Source: an uncultured Lachnospiraceae bacterium (GTDB lineage: Bacteria > Bacillota > Clostridia > Lachnospirales > Lachnospiraceae). Taken from it: a DNA stretch of 31,740 nt. Under the pieces are notes generated by a model. That model worked only from the letters and a program-made list of their open reading frames with translations, was not told where the DNA came from and ran no database searches. The stretch covers positions 1 through 31,740 of the forward strand of contig URDN01000031.1 in NCBI GenBank assembly GCA_900546495.1, read 5' to 3'. Positions within the stretch are counted from its first letter, which is position 1. The number at the start of each line of letters is the position of its first letter. Positions 31,581-31,740 of the stretch are shown here, piece by piece. The translations under genes were made by a program, and so were the position numbers.

Positions 31581-31608
31581 ATTATACTGATTTCTTATCA
31601 AATTTCAA
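31581..31608 (-). promoter_or_regulatory. Predicted glnA promoter
   Basis: Minus strand TTGAAA (31603-31608), 16-nt spacer, TATAAT (31581-31586), about 100 nt upstream of the glnA start. The structured repeat copy 2 begins 46 nt upstream of the -35. Confidence 0.75.
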
Positions 31609-31653
31609 GATTACATTTCCAAAAATCCCAGATCCCAGGATCGGTATCTTTAT

Positions 31654-31740
31654 GTAAAGCGGACATTCGCAATCCGCTCTCGCTCCTTGCTCATGAACGC
31701 AGTCGCTTTGCGACCTGTCAGTGGGAGCTTTTAACTCCCA
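31654..31740 (+). repeat. Structured repeat, copy 2, cut by the window edge
   Basis: It matches 18691-18777 with 85 of 87 identical positions; the differences are at 31679 and 31685. It contains the first two hairpins and the first arm of the third. Both copies start with GTAAAGCGGACATTCGC but have different flanking bases on the left, so the shared left border is well defined here. Confidence 0.9.

Overview
The window looks like chromosomal DNA of a low-to-mid GC anaerobic Firmicute, most likely family Lachnospiraceae (Blautia/Dorea/Ruminococcus-like). This rests on the LL-diaminopimelate aminotransferase (DapL) route to lysine, a 656-residue Firmicutes-type (class III) fructose-1,6-bisphosphatase, a GSI-alpha glutamine synthetase paired with an ANTAR-domain regulator, strong GGAGG ribosome binding sites, and consensus-like TTGNNN-16/18-TATAAT promoters. 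It is mostly housekeeping DNA: 27 protein genes, 24 on the minus strand and 3 (asnA, a MATE exporter, typA) on the plus strand. No rRNA, tRNA, CRISPR array, transposase or phage gene was seen.

Layout. 1-3.9 kb: purine cluster purE-purM-purN-purD with a HAD-like phosphatase gene behind it that is cut short at the window edge. 4.1-7.9 kb: pyrE, a VanZ-like protein, a small membrane protein and a long M29-type aminopeptidase, all co-directional. 8.2-10.8 kb: a NUDIX CoA pyrophosphatase, L-lactate dehydrogenase and an HD-domain nucleotidase. 11.2-13.7 kb (plus strand): asnA and a MATE exporter. 13.8-18.6 kb: a MarR regulator followed by two overlapping half-ABC exporters with complementary degenerate ATP sites. 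18.6-19.0 kb: a gene-free stretch with a structured repeat and inverted repeats. 19.0-23.3 kb: promoter - lysine riboswitch - terminator - dapA - dapB - fbp. 23.3-24.9 kb: a corrinoid adenosyltransferase-like gene and a tandem-OB single-strand-binding-like protein. 25.1-27.0 kb: typA/bipA (plus), ending in a 25-bp perfect terminator stem facing dapL. 27.2-31.5 kb: dapL, dapF, an ANTAR regulator and glnA. 31.65 kb to the end: a second copy of the structured repeat, cut by the window edge.

How the genes work together. DapA, DapB, DapL and DapF form the aminotransferase route from aspartate semialdehyde to meso-diaminopimelate in three separate transcription units, of which only dapAB shows a lysine riboswitch. 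The glnA-ANTAR pair is probably a nitrogen-control unit. PurE/M/N/D and PyrE belong to nucleotide synthesis.

The most interesting material is non-coding: the two-copy structured repeat resembling the right end / omega-RNA part of an IS200/IS605-type element, unassigned structured leaders in front of dapL, glnA and the corrinoid adenosyltransferase gene, and a possible small RNA divergent from the riboswitch promoter. I did not find a clearly new multi-gene system.
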